A DNA stretch of 64,000 nucleotides, from NCBI GenBank assembly GCA_964510205.1, contig CAZEBW010000005.1, positions 24,556 through 88,555 on the forward strand, given 5' to 3'. The stretch's first letter is position 1; each line of letters opens with the position of its first letter. The notes under the pieces were generated by a model that was not told the DNA's origin, did no database searches, and was given only the letters and a program-made list of their open reading frames with translations. The translations under genes were made by a program, and so were the position numbers. This document shows, one piece after another, positions 32,732 to 41,795 of this stretch. The DNA is from CAZEBW01 sp964510205 (GTDB lineage: Bacteria; Chloroflexota; Anaerolineae; VGOG01).

Positions 32732-34471
32732 ATGCCCATCAGAGTACTACCAGAGGAAGTAGCATCTAAGATAGCGGCGGGCGAGGTGGTGGAGCGGCCG
32801 GTCTCGGTGGTGAAGGAGCTGGTCGAGAACTCCATTGACGCGGGAGCCGGGGAGATCAAGGTCGAGGTGCGGCAGGGGGGACGCCGCCTGTTGCGGGTGA
32901 TTGACGACGGGACGGGAATCCCCGCCGACGAGGTCGAGCTGGCCTTCGCTCGCCACGCCACCAGCAAAATCGCCAGCGTGGACGAGCTGTCCTCCATCGC
33001 CACCCTAGGCTTTCGGGGCGAGGCCCTGGCCAGCATCGCCGCTGTGAGTCAGTTGACCATGGTGACCCGAACCGCTGAGGAGGATGTGGGCAGCTTGCTG
33101 CGCCTGGAGGGCGGCAGGGTCACTCAGCGTCAGAAGAAGGGCTGCCCCCAGGGCGCGGTGGTCACGGTGGAGAACCTCTTCTACAACGTCCCCGCCCGTC
33201 TGAAATTCCTGCGCACCGAAGCCACCGAGCGCAAGCACATTGACAGCCTGGTCTACCGCTACGCTATGGCCTACGCCCGTCTGCGCTTCAGGCTCTTGAA
33301 CGACGGGCGGCTGACTTTCCAATCCTTGGGCACTGGCGAACTGTACGATGTGCTCATCGAGGTCTACGGCTTGGAAATCGCGCAGCAAATGCTCGAGGTC
33401 CGAAGTCCTGAAACCGATGACGTAGGACGTCGGACGTCGGAACCAGGACGCATAGACGTCCACGGCTATATCAGCCCACCCTCTCTACACCGAGCCAACC
33501 GCAGCTATTTGACCTTTTTCGTCAACGGCCGCTGGGTTCGGGACCGCATGCTCAGCTATGCGGTGAGCGAAGCCTACCACACCCTGCTGCCCACGGGCCG
33601 CCACCCGGTTATCGTCCTCTGCCTGGAGCTGGACCCTGCCCAGGTTGACATCAACGTCCACCCCACCAAGAGCGAGATCAGATTTCTGGACGGCAACGCG
33701 GTGTTCTCCGCCGTCCAAAAGGCGGTGCGCCGGACCTTGGTGGATCAGGCGCCCATCCCCAGGATGACGGGCCATCCCTCGCAGTGGCCCACGGCGGATA
33801 TGGAGCGGCGGCGCAAGCTGGTAGAGGTGGGCGCCCAGGCGGGAGCGGCTGGCGTCGAAGCGTTTTCGGCTTTTGAGCCCTCTGAGCCGGCCAAGCTGCC
33901 GCCCTTGCGGGTGCTGGGGCAGATAGCTCAGACGTACATCATCGCCGAGGGGCCAGAGGGGCTGTATCTCATTGACCAGCACGCGGCCCACGAACGGGTG
34001 CTCTACGAGCGGCTTCTGGCCGAGCGGGCCAAGATGGCCGTCACTTCGCAAACCCTGCTGGAACCGTTGACCCTTGAGCTGCCAGCGGAGATCAGCGAGG
34101 GAAGTCTGGAGTTCTTGAGCCAACTGGGCTTCGACATCGAGCCTTTTGGCGGGGAGACGGTTCTGGTGCGGGCGGTGCCGACCATGCTGGCCAGGGGCGA
34201 CATCGGCCAGGCCGTCGTCGAGATCGTTGACGGATTGAACGAGGGGGGGACGGTAGAAGCGGGGGAAGAGGCTGTTTCCGCTTCCGAGAGAGCGTTGATC
34301 AGCCTGGTTTGTCACAGCGCGGTTCGGGCAGGGAAGACCCTCTCTGGGGAGGAGGTGCGCAACCTGATCCGTCAGTTGGAGGCCACGGCCATGCCTCGCA
34401 CCTGCCCCCACGGCCGCCCGACGATGATCCATTTGAGTGTTGCGCATCTGGCGCGGGAGTTTGGAAGATGA
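32732..34471 (+). CDS. mutL: DNA mismatch repair protein MutL (endonuclease type)
   Basis: 579 residues. The N-terminal GHKL ATPase has VVERPVSVVKELVENSIDAG, DDGTGIP, ARHATSKI and LGFRGEALASI. The C-terminal dimerisation domain carries the endonuclease motif LIDQHAAHERVLYERL and the zinc-site element TCPHGRPTMIHLS, so this is a nicking MutL that works without MutH. No mutS is adjacent in this window. Residues about 225-243 (SPETDDVGRRTSEPGRID) are a small insertion coded by a GACGTCGGACGTCGGA tract between ATPase strands. Confidence 0.96.
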   Translation: MPIRVLPEEVASKIAAGEVVERPVSVVKELVENSIDAGAGEIKVEVRQGGRRLLRVIDDGTGIPADEVELAFARHATSKIASVDELSSIATLGFRGEALASIAAVSQLTMVTRTAEEDVGSLLRLEGGRVTQRQKKGCPQGAVVTVENLFYNVPARLKFLRTEATERKHIDSLVYRYAMAYARLRFRLLNDGRLTFQSLGTGELYDVLIEVYGLEIAQQMLEVRSPETDDVGRRTSEPGRIDVHGYISPPSLHRANRSYLTFFVNGRWVRDRMLSYAVSEAYHTLLPTGRHPVIVLCLELDPAQVDINVHPTKSEIRFLDGNAVFSAVQKAVRRTLVDQAPIPRMTGHPSQWPTADMERRRKLVEVGAQAGAAGVEAFSAFEPSEPAKLPPLRVLGQIAQTYIIAEGPEGLYLIDQHAAHERVLYERLLAERAKMAVTSQTLLEPLTLELPAEISEGSLEFLSQLGFDIEPFGGETVLVRAVPTMLARGDIGQAVVEIVDGLNEGGTVEAGEEAVSASERALISLVCHSAVRAGKTLSGEEVRNLIRQLEATAMPRTCPHGRPTMIHLSVAHLAREFGR

Positions 34472-34489
34472 TTAGGAGAGGAAAGGGTT

Positions 34490-34828
34490 ATGGCTAAGCG
34501 AAAGATTAAGGATTTACCCCTAGAGGATCGTCCTAGAGAGAGATTGCTCGTTGAGGGGTCAGAAGTCTTATCAGATGTTGAACTGTTAGCTATCCTGATT
34601 GGTTCGGGGACCCAAGGAAGGTCTGCTTTGGATATCGCGCAGGAATTGTTCGATAGGCTTGGTGGTTATCGAGGTATCGCGGGGCGGGGTATCGCCGAGT
34701 TGATGGAGATCGAGGGTATGGGTGAGGCTAAGGCAACGGTAATTGCTGCCGCCTATGAGATCGCGACGCGCATCGTCGAGATGGTACTCGCGGATTTGGA
34801 TCTGAAAAGGAGGGCTCGGAATGCCTAA
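34490..34828 (+). CDS. radC: RadC N-terminal (UPF0758) domain only
   Basis: 112 residues matching the helix-hairpin-helix N-terminal part of RadC: IKDLPLEDRPRERLLVEGSE, LSDVELLAILIGSGTQGRSA, IEGMGEAKATVIAAAYEIA. The C-terminal JAB/MPN metalloprotease-like domain with its H-x-H motif is missing. The frame is intact with a ribosome site, and it overlaps the start of the restriction-modification gene by 8 nt. It may be a remnant, or a DNA-binding accessory of that enzyme. Base composition is more AT-rich than mutL before it, suggesting transfer together with the next gene. Confidence 0.85.
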   Translation: MAKRKIKDLPLEDRPRERLLVEGSEVLSDVELLAILIGSGTQGRSALDIAQELFDRLGGYRGIAGRGIAELMEIEGMGEAKATVIAAAYEIATRIVEMVLADLDLKRRARNA

Positions 34829-37800
34829 CAGCCAGCAGTCCCCGGCACAAGTTCGTAGCCCTTTTGACGTGCGAATGAGTGAGCGAAGTGCCAATGCCCT
34901 CTTGGTGGAGTGGATCAACCGCCTCATCGAGGATGAGAATCTGCCTATTGGCCGGGCTAAGCAAGAAGTGCTTCTCTACGACAAGACCTCGCCTGACGTG
35001 TTGATTCCCCAGAGCAAAGCTGCTGCCGATGTCCTGTTGTTGATCGAGCTAAAGCCGCCCTACTGGGACATCCACAACAATAAGCTGGTGGATGACGCTT
35101 TTCTGAAAGCTGGCAAGGTGGCGGCCAAATACTTCGCTACCTGGAACGTTAACCGGTTGGCCCTCTTCGATGCCCGGGCTGTGGATAGGCCCTATGCCGA
35201 GCGAATCGTGAACGTCTACGACCACGTGGCCAGTATCGAAGTCTTGGACGATTTGGATCGAGCCGAAGTTGAGGTTCAGGTCAAGGCTTTCCTGCGGCAG
35301 CTTTTGACGGAGTTGGTCGAAATTGAGATCGGGCGCAAACCTCGCCCCAGAGTCAACGTTGATCAGATTTTCATCTCTCGTCTGCATTCTTGCGTCAGCG
35401 CCCTGACGAGATCCTACCGCCGCGTCATCTCTAATCAGATTGCCCAAGACTTGGACTTCTTAGAGCGGCTCAAAAAATGGTTTGTGGAGCAAAACTGGGC
35501 TTTCTCCCATAGCCCCGATGACTACGATAAGGTTGCACGTCAGGCAGCCTATCTGCTGGTGAACAAGATACTCTTCTACGCCGCTCTGCAATCCAAGTTC
35601 AATTTGGATCCTCTGGAGATACCTGCCAACCTCACCAGAGGCGACAAGCTCCAAAAAATCCTTCAGCTCTACTTTGACGACGTGTTGGCCATTGATTATG
35701 AGACGATCTTCACTACTGATTTCATTGATGACATCGCCTTCCCGCAGGATTACCAGGCCATTGAGATCGTGCGCAGCTTGGTTAACGATGTGCATCGCTA
35801 TAAGATTGCCGAGATTGGCTATGAGATATTGGGCAACATTTTTGAGGGATTGATTCCACTGGATGAGCAGCGTAAGCTGGGTCAATACTTCACTCGTGCC
35901 GATGTTGTTGATCTTATCCTCAAGCTCTGCCTGCGTGGTGTCAGCGACTACGTCCTCGACCCTGGCTGTGGGGCAGGTACTTTCTTGAAGCGGGCCTATC
36001 GTCACAAGAGAATCATGGATTCGCGCCTCAAGCATGAGGAGATTTTGGCCACCCTGTGGGGAGTGGACATCGCTAAGTTCGCCGCCCATCTGACCACCAT
36101 CAACTTGGCCATCAATGACTTGGGCAGCGATGAGAACTACCCTCGCATCGTCCACAACGACTTTTTCGATGAGAAACCGACGGCTATTGCCTTCTCCGTG
36201 CCCAGGCGCAGCGCTGCAAACCTAACCGGTATCGGTGGCAGGGGCCGGGAGGTCGAGCATCCAGAGCACTTCGACTGCGTGGTGGGTAACCCTCCCTATA
36301 CCCGTCAGGAATGGATGGAGGATCTGGTGGGCGACGAGGGGTACAAAAAGTCGCTCATCGAGAGGGCCACGACCGATCAGAACGGCAAGCGGATCGCTAC
36401 CATCAGCAAACGGGCCGGCATCCACGTCTACTTCTTTGTCCACGGCACGAAGTTTTTGTCCGATGGCGGGCGCTTCGGCTTCATTGTCAGCAATTCCTGG
36501 TTGGATGTAGGCTACGGCAAGGGTCTACAGGAGTTTTTCCTGAAAAACTACAAAATTCTGGCCGTCATCGAGTCCAAAGTGGAGCGTTGGTTCGTCGAGG
36601 CCGACATCAACACCTGTATCGTTATCTTGGAGAAGTGCGCTGATCCAGAAGGGCGGGATGAGAACATCGTGCGCTTTGTGCAACTGAAGCGCAAACTGGC
36701 GGATCTCATCCCCCCTGGAGGGAAGTCTCTGCAGGAGGATGCAAAGCGTTTGCACAAAGTGGACCTTTTGATTCAGCACATCATGACCAAGTACGAGTTC
36801 TACCGCAACCAAGACCTGCGCATTTATACTGTCAAGCAGAGTGCTCTCTGGGAGGAAGGGTACGACAGGGAAACCGACCGTTACGAGGGAGCCAAGTGGG
36901 GCAAGTACCTCCGCGCTCCTGACATCTTCTTCGACATCCTGGAGACGAGCAAAGATAAACTGATTCCTCTCTCTGAGATCGCCGAAGTCAGGCGTGGATT
37001 CACTACTGGAGCCAATGCTTTCTTCTATTTGGACGAGGAAGCTAGCAAGCGTTGGGAGATCGAAGAGGAATATTTGAAGCCTGTCCTCAAGTCGCCCAGA
37101 GAGTGCAAGTCCATCCTGGTCAAACCAGAGGATTTGAGCCTCAAAGTGCTGATGGTGCACAAAGACAAAGAAGACCTGGCTGGCACCAACGTTCTCAAAT
37201 ACATTGAGTTTGGCGAAGGCGAAGGATATCATCTGCGCCCGACTTGTGCCTCGCGCCCACGATGGTACGATCTGGGTGGTGGAATAGAAGCGGATTTGGC
37301 TTGGGTGAAGGGGCCTTGGCGACGGCACTTCACCCCCTTGCTAGACGAGCCAAATTTTGTAGACCAACAGCTTTACGAAGTTAGGGTTGGCGACGAGAAA
37401 TATCGAAAAGCCATAGCTGCTTTGCTTAATTCTACTATCAGTGCTCTTTTCAAAGAGTTAGTTGGACGCGTCAGCTTTGGTGAGGGTATTTTATGGATTG
37501 CCACCTATGAAGCTCAGCTTATGAGAATCATCGATCCCCACCAGCTTAGCGCTGGGAAGATCGAAACTCTGGAAGTGGCCTTTGATGCACTGGCTGGGCG
37601 TCCGATAAAAGATATTTCTGATGAGGTCGAGCGTGACGATCGCCGCCGATTGGACAACGTGGTCTTCGACATCTTGGGGCTTTCTGAGGAAGAGCGAGAA
37701 GCGGTCTATGAAGCAGTGGTGGATTTGGTGCGTGCCCGCATCCAGCGCGCGGAGAGTGTGGCCAAGCAGAAGAAACGTAAAGAGAGCGTTGATGTGAGCT

Positions 37801-38225
37801 GGGTGACGGATTTGGTGTTGCAAGGGACACGTATGGAAGAGTTGGCCCAACTTCATCAAGAGGCTCTGGCCCAGGAGACACGGTTTCTACCTATTGGTCG
37901 CCTTGATAGCGAACCCTTCATTGAGCAGGAGCTCTGGGGCTACTGGGTCAGAACTAAAGAACGTGATGTGTTGAAGTGTGATACTGAAGAGGAGGCCCGC
38001 TATGTGGCTGCCTTGGCCAAGGTGGGTTTAGAAGAAATCAGGATGCCTACTGATCCTGCTTACGTGGCAGCGATTGTAGATCAACTGGAAGCCATCGTTG
38101 AAGAAATCCACAAGCGGCTCGATTTCTACCTCGAAACTATCCCTGACCGCAAGGTATGTCGACGGATCAAGCGCAAGGTTTGGAGCGCGGTGGCAGCGAG
38201 GGTAAAAGAGGAACAAGCGCGATGA
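34821..38225 (+). CDS. Type IIG-like restriction-modification enzyme (Eco57I-type N6-adenine methyltransferase)
   Basis: 1134 residues combining cleavage, methylation and specificity. The N-terminal region has a PD-(D/E)XK pattern: P58-D59 (SPDVLI), then E76-L-K78 (IELKPPYWD). The methyltransferase core has the SAM motif LDPGCGAGTFLKRAY near residue 380 and catalytic NPPYTRQEW near 489. The C-terminal half (about 700-960) is a TaqI/Eco57I-like target recognition region (IAEVRRGFTTGANAFFYLDE). Coding is visibly more AT-rich than its neighbours, consistent with horizontal transfer. BREX PglX is the nearest alternative, but no brx genes are present. Confidence 0.88.
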   Translation: MPNSQQSPAQVRSPFDVRMSERSANALLVEWINRLIEDENLPIGRAKQEVLLYDKTSPDVLIPQSKAAADVLLLIELKPPYWDIHNNKLVDDAFLKAGKVAAKYFATWNVNRLALFDARAVDRPYAERIVNVYDHVASIEVLDDLDRAEVEVQVKAFLRQLLTELVEIEIGRKPRPRVNVDQIFISRLHSCVSALTRSYRRVISNQIAQDLDFLERLKKWFVEQNWAFSHSPDDYDKVARQAAYLLVNKILFYAALQSKFNLDPLEIPANLTRGDKLQKILQLYFDDVLAIDYETIFTTDFIDDIAFPQDYQAIEIVRSLVNDVHRYKIAEIGYEILGNIFEGLIPLDEQRKLGQYFTRADVVDLILKLCLRGVSDYVLDPGCGAGTFLKRAYRHKRIMDSRLKHEEILATLWGVDIAKFAAHLTTINLAINDLGSDENYPRIVHNDFFDEKPTAIAFSVPRRSAANLTGIGGRGREVEHPEHFDCVVGNPPYTRQEWMEDLVGDEGYKKSLIERATTDQNGKRIATISKRAGIHVYFFVHGTKFLSDGGRFGFIVSNSWLDVGYGKGLQEFFLKNYKILAVIESKVERWFVEADINTCIVILEKCADPEGRDENIVRFVQLKRKLADLIPPGGKSLQEDAKRLHKVDLLIQHIMTKYEFYRNQDLRIYTVKQSALWEEGYDRETDRYEGAKWGKYLRAPDIFFDILETSKDKLIPLSEIAEVRRGFTTGANAFFYLDEEASKRWEIEEEYLKPVLKSPRECKSILVKPEDLSLKVLMVHKDKEDLAGTNVLKYIEFGEGEGYHLRPTCASRPRWYDLGGGIEADLAWVKGPWRRHFTPLLDEPNFVDQQLYEVRVGDEKYRKAIAALLNSTISALFKELVGRVSFGEGILWIATYEAQLMRIIDPHQLSAGKIETLEVAFDALAGRPIKDISDEVERDDRRRLDNVVFDILGLSEEEREAVYEAVVDLVRARIQRAESVAKQKKRKESVDVSWVTDLVLQGTRMEELAQLHQEALAQETRFLPIGRLDSEPFIEQELWGYWVRTKERDVLKCDTEEEARYVAALAKVGLEEIRMPTDPAYVAAIVDQLEAIVEEIHKRLDFYLETIPDRKVCRRIKRKVWSAVAARVKEEQAR

Positions 38226-38289
38226 AGTCTTGCCGAATGGCTTCAGTCTTCGTGTGGAAAAACCCCAAGAGTCTGAACTGCTCCACGAC

Positions 38290-38318
38290 TTGCCAAATTA
38301 CTCTGTTAGCATTATAAT
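38290..38318 (+). promoter_or_regulatory. Sigma-70-type promoter for the tRNA genes
   Basis: TTGCCA (38290-38295), 17-nt spacer, TATAAT (38313-38318), 9 nt before the tRNA-Leu 5' end. The gap 38226-38327 otherwise holds nothing notable. Confidence 0.8.
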
Positions 38319-38327
38319 AAAACCATC

Positions 38328-38413
38328 GGGGAAGTGTCGGAATTGGCAGACGAGCGTGACTTAGGATCACGTGGGCCTAGCCCGTGAGAGTTCAAATCTC
38401 TCCTTCCCCACCA
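38328..38413 (+). tRNA. tRNA-Leu (anticodon TAG)
   Basis: Class II tRNA. Acceptor GGGGAAG (38328-38334) pairs with CTTCCCC (38403-38409), discriminator A, encoded CCA. Anticodon stem CGTGA/TCACG encloses loop CTTAGGA, giving TAG. A long variable arm (TGGGCCTAGCCCGT) and T-loop TTCAAAT are visible. Confidence 0.96.
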
Positions 38414-38434
38414 ACACATCAACCAGCAGGTCGA

Positions 38435-38506
38435 GCGGAAGTGGCTCAGTGGTAGAGCATCTCCTTGCCAAGGAGAGGGCCGTGGGTTCAAATCCCATCT
38501 TCCGCT
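38435..38506 (+). tRNA. tRNA-Gly (anticodon GCC)
   Basis: Acceptor GCGGAAG (38435-38441) pairs with CTTCCGC (38499-38505), discriminator T. Anticodon stem TCTCC/GGAGA encloses TTGCCAA, giving GCC. T-arm GTGGGTTCAAATCCCAT. The CCA end is not encoded. It lies 21 nt after tRNA-Leu, so the two are likely cotranscribed. Confidence 0.96.
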
Positions 38507-38547
38507 CCTTTCTTGGCTGTTTCCAAGACATGTCACCGAGGGATCGA

Positions 38548-38928
38548 ATGTACAACGACCTAGTCATAGAACACTTCACGAATCCCCGCAACGTGGGGGT
38601 CATTGAGGATGCCGATGGCGTTGGCAAAGAAGGCAACCCCGTCTGCGGCGACCTGATGGAGATATTCATCAAGGTCGAGGACAACCGTATTGACGACATC
38701 AAGTTCAAGACCTTCGGCTGCGGGGCGGCTATCTCCACTGGCTCGATGGTCACAGAGATGGTCAAGGGCAAGGCCCTGGACGAAGCCCTGGCGGTTACCA
38801 ACAAAATGGTGGCTAAGGCCCTGGGGGGGTTGCCTGCCGTCAAAATGCATTGCAGCAATTTGGGCGCCGATGCCTTGCGCAAGGCCATCGAAGATTACTG
38901 CTCTCGCCAAGGGCCTGAGGATGGTTGA
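38548..38928 (+). CDS. iscU: Iron-sulfur cluster scaffold protein (IscU/NifU N-terminal type)
   Basis: 126 residues with all three cluster-binding cysteines: GNPVCGDLMEIF, FKTFGCGAAISTGSM and KMHCSNLGADALRKA, and the family start MYNDLVIEHFTNPRNVG. ATG at 38548 follows CGAGGGATCG; an in-frame ATG 18 nt upstream is less likely. The stop overlaps the mnmA start, which fits: MnmA needs sulfur relayed from a cysteine desulfurase, though no iscS gene is in this window. Confidence 0.95.
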   Translation: MYNDLVIEHFTNPRNVGVIEDADGVGKEGNPVCGDLMEIFIKVEDNRIDDIKFKTFGCGAAISTGSMVTEMVKGKALDEALAVTNKMVAKALGGLPAVKMHCSNLGADALRKAIEDYCSRQGPEDG

Positions 38929-40010
38929 TGATGCGTCCGGGGGAGGGCGAGCGGGTCGTAGTCGCCCTGAGCGGTGGGGTGGATAGCTCCACCACGGCGG
39001 CTCTGCTGGTGGAACGGGGCCACGACGTGATCGGCGTCATGATGCGTCTCTGGGCCGAGGACGGCGAGGGCGGCTCCACCAACCGCTGCTGCTCCATTGA
39101 GGCTGTAGAAGACGCGCGCCGCATTTGCTATGCCTTGGATATTCCCTTCTACCTGGTTAACTACGAGCGGGAATTCAAGAAAGAGGTCGTTGACCTCTTC
39201 GTCGCCGAATACGCTCGCGGGCGCACGCCAAACCCCTGCCTGGTTTGCAACCGCCGCATCAAGTTCGATCTCCTGCTCCGCCGAGCTTTGGCTATGGACG
39301 CTCAGTATCTGGCCACGGGGCACTACGCCAGAGTGCGGCGGGTCAATGGCCGTTACCAATTGCTCAAGGGCCGCGACGAGTGGAAGGATCAGTCCTACGT
39401 GCTCTACATGCTGGGGCAGAAGGAGCTCCGGAACCTGCTCTTCCCTTTGGGCGAGTACACCAAGGAGCAGGTGCGGGACATGGCTCGCCAGCGGGGTCTG
39501 CCCGTAGCCGACAGGGCTGAAAGCCAGGATCTGTGCTTCCTCGCGGATAACGACTACCGCCGCTTTCTGCAGGCCCAGGCGCCGCAGAGCATTCGGCCCG
39601 GCCCCATCCTGGACACGGCGGGGCGGGTCATCGGTCAGCACAAGGGGTTGCCCTTCTACACCATCGGCCAGCGGGAGGGCTTGGGGATCGCTGCGCCAGA
39701 GGCCCTCTACGTCATGCGCATAGACATGGCCCGCAACGCGCTGGTGGTGGGCACGAAGGCCGAGTTGGGGCGGCGGGAGCTGGTGGCCGCAGAAGTCAGT
39801 TACATCTCCGGGCGGGTTCCCCAGCAGCCGCTGGAGATCACGGCCAAGATTCGCTACCAGGCCGCGGCGGCCGAAGCCCTTCTCGCTCCGCTGGAAGATG
39901 GCCGGGCGCGAGTGACGTTCGCCGAGCCGCAGCGGGACATCACGCCGGGGCAGGGCGTGGTCTTCTATCAAGGCCAGGTCGTGCTCGGTGGGGGGATCAT
40001 CGGCCAATAG
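38928..40010 (+). CDS. mnmA: tRNA-specific 2-thiouridylase
   Basis: Thiolates U34 of tRNA-Lys, -Glu and -Gln. 360 residues: PP-loop VVVALSGGVDSSTTAALL, GVMMRLW, the first catalytic cysteine in TPNPCLVCNRRIKFDLLL, the second in AESQDLCFLADNDYR, and the C-terminal beta-barrel (YVMRIDMARNALVVG). The ATG overlaps the iscU stop. No problem with length or motifs. Confidence 0.96.
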   Translation: MMRPGEGERVVVALSGGVDSSTTAALLVERGHDVIGVMMRLWAEDGEGGSTNRCCSIEAVEDARRICYALDIPFYLVNYEREFKKEVVDLFVAEYARGRTPNPCLVCNRRIKFDLLLRRALAMDAQYLATGHYARVRRVNGRYQLLKGRDEWKDQSYVLYMLGQKELRNLLFPLGEYTKEQVRDMARQRGLPVADRAESQDLCFLADNDYRRFLQAQAPQSIRPGPILDTAGRVIGQHKGLPFYTIGQREGLGIAAPEALYVMRIDMARNALVVGTKAELGRRELVAAEVSYISGRVPQQPLEITAKIRYQAAAAEALLAPLEDGRARVTFAEPQRDITPGQGVVFYQGQVVLGGGIIGQ

Positions 40011-40075
40011 CGCGGTAGCAGCACAATCAGTAGGCCCAAACCGCTCCAAGGGGATTGCCAAATCCTCGTCTTTGG

Positions 40076-40105
40076 CCTGGATCTGGCGATCCAGGCTGAG
40101 CAGAA
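40076..40105. repeat. CCTGGATCTGGCGATCCAGG palindrome
   Basis: A 20-bp near-perfect palindrome between mnmA and the next gene, related to the CTGGATC words at 13986-14040. Confidence 0.5.
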
Positions 40106-40137
40106 TTGAATCCACCGAGAATGGAGAGGTCAGACAA

Positions 40138-40392
40138 ATGCTTCTATCGCCTCCTTTGGTCTTATCACTGATCATCGCCAGCGCCTACGCCGCCTTTTTC
40201 AACCTGTGGCAAGGGGGCAGCGCCAGGGACCTGCTGATCTATCTGGGGGCCTGCTGGCTGGGCTTTGCCATCGGCGAGCTGGTGGGAGATTTCGTGGGCC
40301 TGGACGTGTTGATGATTGGCGAGATCCATATCTTGGAGGGAACCGTCGGGTCTTTGGTGCTCTTGTTCCTGGCCAGGTGGCTGAAGCCGTGA
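40138..40392 (+). CDS. Small membrane protein of unknown function
   Basis: 84 residues, three hydrophobic segments: SPPLVLSLIIASAYAAFF, LIYLGACWLGFAIGELVG and GTVGSLVLLFLARWL. GGAGAGGTC ribosome site before ATG. The size and topology suggest a conserved small Chloroflexota membrane protein, but I cannot name it. Confidence 0.65.
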   Translation: MLLSPPLVLSLIIASAYAAFFNLWQGGSARDLLIYLGACWLGFAIGELVGDFVGLDVLMIGEIHILEGTVGSLVLLFLARWLKP

Positions 40393-40408
40393 TGGTGTTG
40401 GCCGCGTT

Positions 40409-40437
40409 TTGACTATCTCGTGTGCGTGTGATATAAT
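40409..40437 (+). promoter_or_regulatory. Strong sigma-70-type promoter
   Basis: TTGACT (40409-40414), 17-nt spacer, TATAAT (40432-40437), 37 nt before the GTG at 40475. Confidence 0.85.
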
Positions 40438-40474
40438 GATGTGTAGTCCAGTGTGAACAGAAGGAGAGAGCAAC

Positions 40475-40897
40475 GTGAACGAGTCCGAGAAGAAGAACTT
40501 CCAGATCGCCCTCCTCGCTGTCTTGGTGGTGGTGATCGTGTTGTTGGCTGTGATGTGCTATTTTCTTTTCAATGCACCGAATGCGAGGATCCCCCTGCGG
40601 GACATCTCTGTCATTATCCTCGCCCTGGAGTCCATCGTGATGCTGCTGCTTTTGATCGTGGTCATCGGCATGTTGTGGTGGTTGATCCAGACCTTAGAGA
40701 AGAAGATAACGCCCATTCTAGACACCACGAACGAGACAGTCAGCAATGTGAGCGAGACAGTGAACACCGTGCGGGGAACGGCCACTTTCATGAGCGACAC
40801 CGTGGTCTCGCCGGTCATCAAAGTGGTCAGTTATGCATCTGGGGTGAAGAGAGCGATACGGACGTTGACTAAATGGCGAAGCATGCGCGTTGATTAG
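40475..40897 (+). CDS. Two-helix membrane protein resembling DUF948/YtxG
   Basis: 140 residues starting from GTG after GAAGGAGAG. Two transmembrane helices (about 10-32 and 46-70) are followed by a coiled-coil-like region with repeated TNETVSNVSETVNTVRGTA, as in DUF948-type general stress proteins. It is paired with the YtxH-like gene that follows, an arrangement seen in stress operons of Gram-positive bacteria. Confidence 0.78.
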   Translation: MNESEKKNFQIALLAVLVVVIVLLAVMCYFLFNAPNARIPLRDISVIILALESIVMLLLLIVVIGMLWWLIQTLEKKITPILDTTNETVSNVSETVNTVRGTATFMSDTVVSPVIKVVSYASGVKRAIRTLTKWRSMRVD

Positions 40898-40931
40898 AGC
40901 GCACAGAATTCTTGAGAAGGAGGAATTGACA

Positions 40932-41276
40932 ATGGCGAATGACAATGGTGGAAGCGCTTGGTTTGTGAGCGGATTTATCGTCGGCGGGTTGGTGGGCTTC
41001 ACAGCGGGATTGCTCATGGCTCCTCAGCCCGGCGAGGAGACGCAGGCGCGGCTCAGGGACAGGGGCATCGAGCTCAAGAGCAGGGCCGACGAATTGGCTC
41101 TGGAGGCCAAGAAGAGAGCCGAGGAGCTTCGGGAGAAGAGCCAGGTTGTCCTAGAGGAGCAAAGAGGGCAACTCGAGGAGGCCATCGCTGAAGGCAAAGA
41201 GGCCGCGGCCAAGAAGAAAGAGGAACTGGCAGCCAAGCTGGAGAAGGAGAAGGGCAAGGTCGAGGCTGAGGCCTAG
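40932..41276 (+). CDS. YtxH-domain protein
   Basis: 114 residues: a glycine-rich membrane segment FIVGGLVGFTAGLLMAPQPG (the YtxH hallmark ending in APQPGEETQ) followed by a long Ala/Lys/Glu coiled coil (AKKRAEELREKSQVVLEEQR). Probably an anchored stress protein. AGGAGG ribosome site. The 248-nt gap after it (41277-41524) shows no gene or clear regulatory element. Confidence 0.87.
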   Translation: MANDNGGSAWFVSGFIVGGLVGFTAGLLMAPQPGEETQARLRDRGIELKSRADELALEAKKRAEELREKSQVVLEEQRGQLEEAIAEGKEAAAKKKEELAAKLEKEKGKVEAEA

Positions 41277-41524
41277 CTCACCTCGGCCATCGTCTTCTCC
41301 TCAACTTGAATAGTCTCCAGCTTGGGTTTGGCCGAACAGGGGCTGGAAGTGTGAAGAGGGCTCTTTAGGGTGCTTTGTCCTTTCGGGCTAGTGGTGCTTG
41401 CCCTGAGGGCGATTCACTTACGTTCGAGGGGTTTGCATTGGGCTGCCATTGGTGTAGAAACACTTGAGAGGGAGACTAGCCATGCTTATCTCGCATATCC
41501 ATCAGTGCATGGGGAGACACTGTT

Positions 41525-41785
41525 GTGCCTGAGATTAGCAGGTTCTTCGGTATTGTCATCGCAATGTACTATAAGGAGCATGGGATACCGCACTTTCATG
41601 CCAAGTATGGAGGTCGGACAGGAGTCTTCTCTATCTCCGAGTTGAAGCTTATCGAAGGGGACTTGCCCAAGCGGGTCATTGCGCTGGTTCTGGAGTGGGC
41701 CTTTGAGCATCGAGACGAGTTGATGAAAGACTGGCGACTCGCTAAGGCGAAGAAACCTTTGCGGAAGATACCACCTCTGCAATAG
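41525..41785 (+). CDS. DUF4160 family protein (putative toxin-antitoxin partner)
   Basis: 86 residues from a GTG start. It matches DUF4160: PEISRFFGIVIAMYYKEHGI, PHFHAKYGGRTGVFSISELK, LPKRVIALVLEWAFEHRDEL. It is followed 10 nt later by a DUF2442 gene; such pairs are predicted toxin-antitoxin modules, with no function demonstrated here. Confidence 0.87.
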   Translation: MPEISRFFGIVIAMYYKEHGIPHFHAKYGGRTGVFSISELKLIEGDLPKRVIALVLEWAFEHRDELMKDWRLAKAKKPLRKIPPLQ

Positions 41786-41795
41786 GGGGAGCAAC

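Noticed and set aside
34821..38225. BREX PglX methyltransferase
   Set aside because: It has an N-terminal PD-(D/E)XK-like nuclease pattern, and none of the other BREX genes (pglZ, brxC, brxL) is nearby.
34490..38506. Integrated genomic island targeting the tRNA genes at 38328-38506
   Set aside because: The restriction enzyme lies beside tRNAs, but no integrase and no duplicated tRNA 3' end is visible upstream, so integration at these tRNAs is not supported.
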